NCBI GenBank assembly: GCA_002435365.1
Contig: DJMM01000119.1
Span: forward strand, 14,223 to 23,648
Source of the DNA: Ignavibacteriales bacterium UBA6490
Lineage (GTDB): Bacteria; Bacteroidota; Ignavibacteria; Ignavibacteriales; Ignavibacteriaceae
DNA: 9,426 bases
Direction of reading: 5' to 3'
The translations under genes and the position numbers were made by a program. A model generated the notes under the pieces. It made no database searches. It had not been told where the DNA came from and was given only the letters and a program-made list of their open reading frames with translations. The first letter of the stretch is position 1; each line of letters starts with the position of its first letter. This document shows, piece by piece, positions 6,944-9,426 of this stretch.

Positions 6944-8425
6944 ATGAAGTACCGGAAACTGTTAGGTAAAATAAAAGAGTATCACTTTGAGTTCAAACAC
7001 GTAACTGTATTGTTTATAATCCTTTTTGCGTTCCAGCTTATTGTGTCATTAATAAACAAAGCGGCAATAAAAAGTTTCCTGGACTCAACTCAGAACTGGT
7101 ACCAGAAGGAATCAGCAGAGGAAATAGCTAATCTAACAACTACTTCGCTGGAGCTGGTTCTTGAATCACTAGAACAGAAAGATATGGGATTAAAAGAGAA
7201 GGAAGATAAGATCGTCCAGTCTTTTGATATTATTTTCAGCCAGCAGCAGCTGAACCACAACATCCGGGGAATATATATTCTGGTCAGATCTGGCACCGAT
7301 GTTTATGCAATTGATGAGGGAAGAACCCTTTATTCCTTTCTTATAAGACATACCGGCATCGGGAAAATAGAAAATACCGGCAACCTGGAAGCTATCCGGA
7401 TGTATAAAACCATCGAGAATGAGCTAACCTCGAAAGAGCAGATCTACAGTATTGTAAGCAAGAATAATGTGTTCCATATCTTTGTGCCTTTTGTTCTGCG
7501 TGGTGAATATATAGGGGCTGTATATATGAAAAACTCTCCGGATTTTTCATTTATAACAAATGAAGTAATCACAAACTATGATGAAACATCCATTATATAT
7601 TTATCTCTTATACTGCTAGGCCTGATTGCTATGTATTTTATTTCATCTTACACTGTAAAAGAGAGGGACGAAACACAGAAGTTACTCTTCGACGAACACG
7701 AAGCCAACTTGAAAAAGCAGATAAATTATGAAAAAGAGATTATCTTTACTAAAAGAATTTACCATACCCATCATAAAGCTGAAAAAATAATGGGCTTTAT
7801 TAAAGAGGATCTTAGAATGCTCGCCCCTGAAAATATAAATGATGTTAAATACAGGGTTTCAAAATATTCAAACTTTATATCCAGGGTCATCTACGACATG
7901 AAGTGGTATGACCCGCCTCTGCAGACAATACGGAATCCAATATTCCGGACAAACCTCAACGAAGTAATAGATTTCATGGTCAACAACATATTTCTGCGTA
8001 TCTCCTCAAAAACGAGCATATTTGAAATAAAGGTGGAAACGGACCCGGATATCCCAATGGTAACAGTTAATGAATTTGTTGTTTGGGAAATAATTGAACC
8101 GCTTATTCAGAATAGTATCGATCATGGCAGGGAGAACAATCTTATAATACACTGTCGGACCAGGTATGATGCCGCTGCAGGTAAAACCTTTCTGACCATA
8201 GAAGACAACGGAAAAGGAATTTCTCCGGAGCTTCTGAAGACCGACTCCAGGGGAATTAAAAATATTTTTATTGAAAATACCACCACGAAAAGTGTGGGGA
8301 TGCAGAATACCGGATATGGCTGCTATATAGCCAGTGAAATTACCAAACGATGCGGCTGGGAAATAGACGCCGCAAATATTGAAACCGGCGGATGCAGGTT
8401 CACTATTACAATACCAAATTATTAG
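6944..8425 (+). CDS. Sensor histidine kinase with periplasmic Cache-like domain and atypical H-box
   Basis: A 493-aa inner-membrane kinase. TM1 is about residues 19-38 and TM2 about 217-236. The roughly 178-residue periplasmic part begins with a long helix (42-105), followed by strands resembling a single Cache fold (IRGIYILVRSGTDVYAID at 107-124; HIFVPFVLRGEYIGAVYMK at 178-196). A short coiled coil (237-268) leads to the dimerisation helices. The likely phosphoacceptor lies in KRIYHTHHKAEK (His274, His276 or His277), which is not the usual HE-x-R/K-T-P box. The ATPase domain is clear: N-box EPLIQNSIDHG with Asn390, G1 box EDNGKGIS (Asp421, Gly423, Gly425) and G2 box GYGCYIASEI (457-466). No HAMP domain is evident. 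It sits between the binding protein (2-base gap) and the response regulator (9-base gap), so the three are probably co-transcribed and work together. ATP binding is well supported; ligand and phosphosite are inferred. Confidence 0.88.
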   Translation: MKYRKLLGKIKEYHFEFKHVTVLFIILFAFQLIVSLINKAAIKSFLDSTQNWYQKESAEEIANLTTTSLELVLESLEQKDMGLKEKEDKIVQSFDIIFSQQQLNHNIRGIYILVRSGTDVYAIDEGRTLYSFLIRHTGIGKIENTGNLEAIRMYKTIENELTSKEQIYSIVSKNNVFHIFVPFVLRGEYIGAVYMKNSPDFSFITNEVITNYDETSIIYLSLILLGLIAMYFISSYTVKERDETQKLLFDEHEANLKKQINYEKEIIFTKRIYHTHHKAEKIMGFIKEDLRMLAPENINDVKYRVSKYSNFISRVIYDMKWYDPPLQTIRNPIFRTNLNEVIDFMVNNIFLRISSKTSIFEIKVETDPDIPMVTVNEFVVWEIIEPLIQNSIDHGRENNLIIHCRTRYDAAAGKTFLTIEDNGKGISPELLKTDSRGIKNIFIENTTTKSVGMQNTGYGCYIASEITKRCGWEIDAANIETGGCRFTITIPNY

Positions 8426-8434
8426 AAAGCTAAA

Positions 8435-9426
8435 ATGATTGTTGAAGGTAAAAAAATAAACATCCTTCTTATTGAAGACGAAGATTATGACGTCAGAAGA
8501 GTAACCAATACCTTAAAATTGTTCGAAGGGACTCTAAGGGTAGTGGAGACTGTCTCAAATGGTAATGCAGCGCTGGAGCTGCTCCGGAATAAAAAAGGGC
8601 TGTTTCACATTGCAGTGATGGATTACCAGATAGCTGGCGGAATTATGGGTGAAACATTAATCCAGAAAATTAAAGAAATCGATCTGTCAATCCAGATTAT
8701 CGTCATTACAAAAATGACAATCAACATTACCGATTACAACTTCGCAAATAAACTTATGAAGGCCGGTGCATTCTGGTACTGCACCAAATATCCCGGGGAT
8801 ATAGAAGACTATATCTATCAACCCACCGATTTTATAATGAGCATGTTCAATGCGTATGAAAAATGCCTGCTTGAGCGCGAAAGGATCCATTCGCACCAGA
8901 AGCTTCACCGTAATGTTGAGGAAATCCTGCTGCAGAAAAGAATGATAGGCGAATCCCCTGCAATGATCGCACTGAAAGAGGAAATAAATAAATTTGCCCG
9001 CAGCAGCGTTAATACACTTATCAGGGGATCATCCGGAACCGGTAAAGAGCTGGTTGCCTATAATATCCATTACAGCAGCGATAGAAAATATGAAAATTTT
9101 ATAATCATTAACTGCGGCAGTCTCCCCAGTCAGCTTGTCGAAAGTGAATTATTTGGATACGAAAAGGGGGCGTTTACCGGAGCAGATAAGAAAAAACCGG
9201 GATTGTTCGAAATCGCAAACCACGGTACAATTTTTCTGGATGAAATCACAGAGCTGCCATTGCATACTCAGGTAAAACTGCTGAGGGTTATCCAGGACGG
9301 GGATATTGAAAAGATAGGGCGAACCGAAAAAATAAAAGTGGACGTAAGAGTAATTGCAGCAACCAATAAAAATATTGAGGTTGAGGTGAAAGAGAAAAGA
9401 TTCAGGGAAGACCTCTATTACCGGCT
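8435..9426 (+). CDS. NtrC-type sigma-54-dependent response regulator, partial (runs off right edge)
   Basis: I read 330 codons from the ATG at 8435 with no stop before the edge. Residues 8-125 form a receiver domain: acidic pocket Glu14/Asp15/Glu16, phosphoacceptor Asp63 in VMDYQ, Thr92 and Lys118. A helical linker (about 132-168, charged and coiled-coil-like) leads to a sigma-54 AAA+ domain from about 170. This shows Walker A GSSGTGKE (198-205), an intact ELFGYEKGAFTGA loop (238-250) that contacts sigma-54, Walker B TIFLDE (265-270), sensor I AATNKN (308-313) and FREDLYYR (323-330). The arginine finger region and any C-terminal DNA-binding helix-turn-helix are beyond the window. It starts 9 bases after the kinase stop, with only a weak AGAAAG before it, and is the evident partner of that kinase. 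When phosphorylated it should activate sigma-54 promoters, perhaps including the divergent glucan operon. Confidence 0.92.
   Translation, partial: MIVEGKKINILLIEDEDYDVRRVTNTLKLFEGTLRVVETVSNGNAALELLRNKKGLFHIAVMDYQIAGGIMGETLIQKIKEIDLSIQIIVITKMTINITDYNFANKLMKAGAFWYCTKYPGDIEDYIYQPTDFIMSMFNAYEKCLLERERIHSHQKLHRNVEEILLQKRMIGESPAMIALKEEINKFARSSVNTLIRGSSGTGKELVAYNIHYSSDRKYENFIIINCGSLPSQLVESELFGYEKGAFTGADKKKPGLFEIANHGTIFLDEITELPLHTQVKLLRVIQDGDIEKIGRTEKIKVDVRVIAATNKNIEVEVKEKRFREDLYYR

Noticed and set aside
6946..6953. GAAGTACC at the start of the kinase gene, shared with the hairpin arm at 5439-5446
   Set aside because: It is only an 8-base match, lies in coding sequence and lacks the TT..CG context of the inverted repeat; chance is sufficient.
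8687..8908. Minus-strand open frame of 73 codons
   Set aside because: It lies antisense within the receiver and linker coding region of the response regulator, whose plus-strand frame is continuous and carries all family motifs.

Overview
The window looks like a β-glucan utilisation locus facing a sensory operon, from an AT-rich Gram-negative bacterium, most likely of the Bacteroidota/Ignavibacteriota (FCB) group. That placement is an inference. It rests on lipoprotein glycosidases, a FucP/GluP-type sugar transporter of the kind common in those phyla, A/T-rich untranslated regions and an NtrC-type two-component system. No rRNA or other phylogenetic marker is present.

Left part, minus strand (5392 down to 1): five genes in one direction with gaps of 10, 37-44 and 2 bases, so probably one operon. 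In transcription order they are a sugar MFS transporter, a ROK-family sugar kinase, a GH3 β-glucosidase/exo-glucanase lipoprotein, a GH16 endo-β-glucanase lipoprotein, and the start of a GH5-type glycosidase that runs off the left edge. Together they form a short catabolic path. Exported GH16, GH5 and GH3 enzymes break a β-1,3 or mixed-linkage glucan (laminarin-like) to glucose, the MFS protein imports it, and the ROK kinase phosphorylates it. No SusC/SusD pair is in view.

Middle (5393-5624): a 232-base A/T-rich divergent intergenic region. It holds candidate promoters for both directions. It also holds an inverted repeat that, in the leftward mRNA, would form an 11-bp stem burying the GGAG ribosome binding site of the transporter gene right beside its AUG. 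A near-match to a -24/-12 (sigma-54) promoter overlaps the same place.

Right part, plus strand (5625 to the end): three tightly packed genes with gaps of 2 and 9 bases. They encode a membrane-anchored family-1-like sugar-binding protein with no ABC permease beside it, a two-TM sensor histidine kinase with a Cache-like outer domain and a non-standard H-box, and an NtrC-type response regulator (receiver plus GAFTGA AAA+ domain) cut by the right edge. I read this as a three-component sensor: a tethered binding protein detects an oligosaccharide, signals to the kinase, and the kinase drives a sigma-54 activator. The divergent glucan operon is the obvious, untested target. This pairing and the 5' leader hairpin are the two points most worth pursuing.
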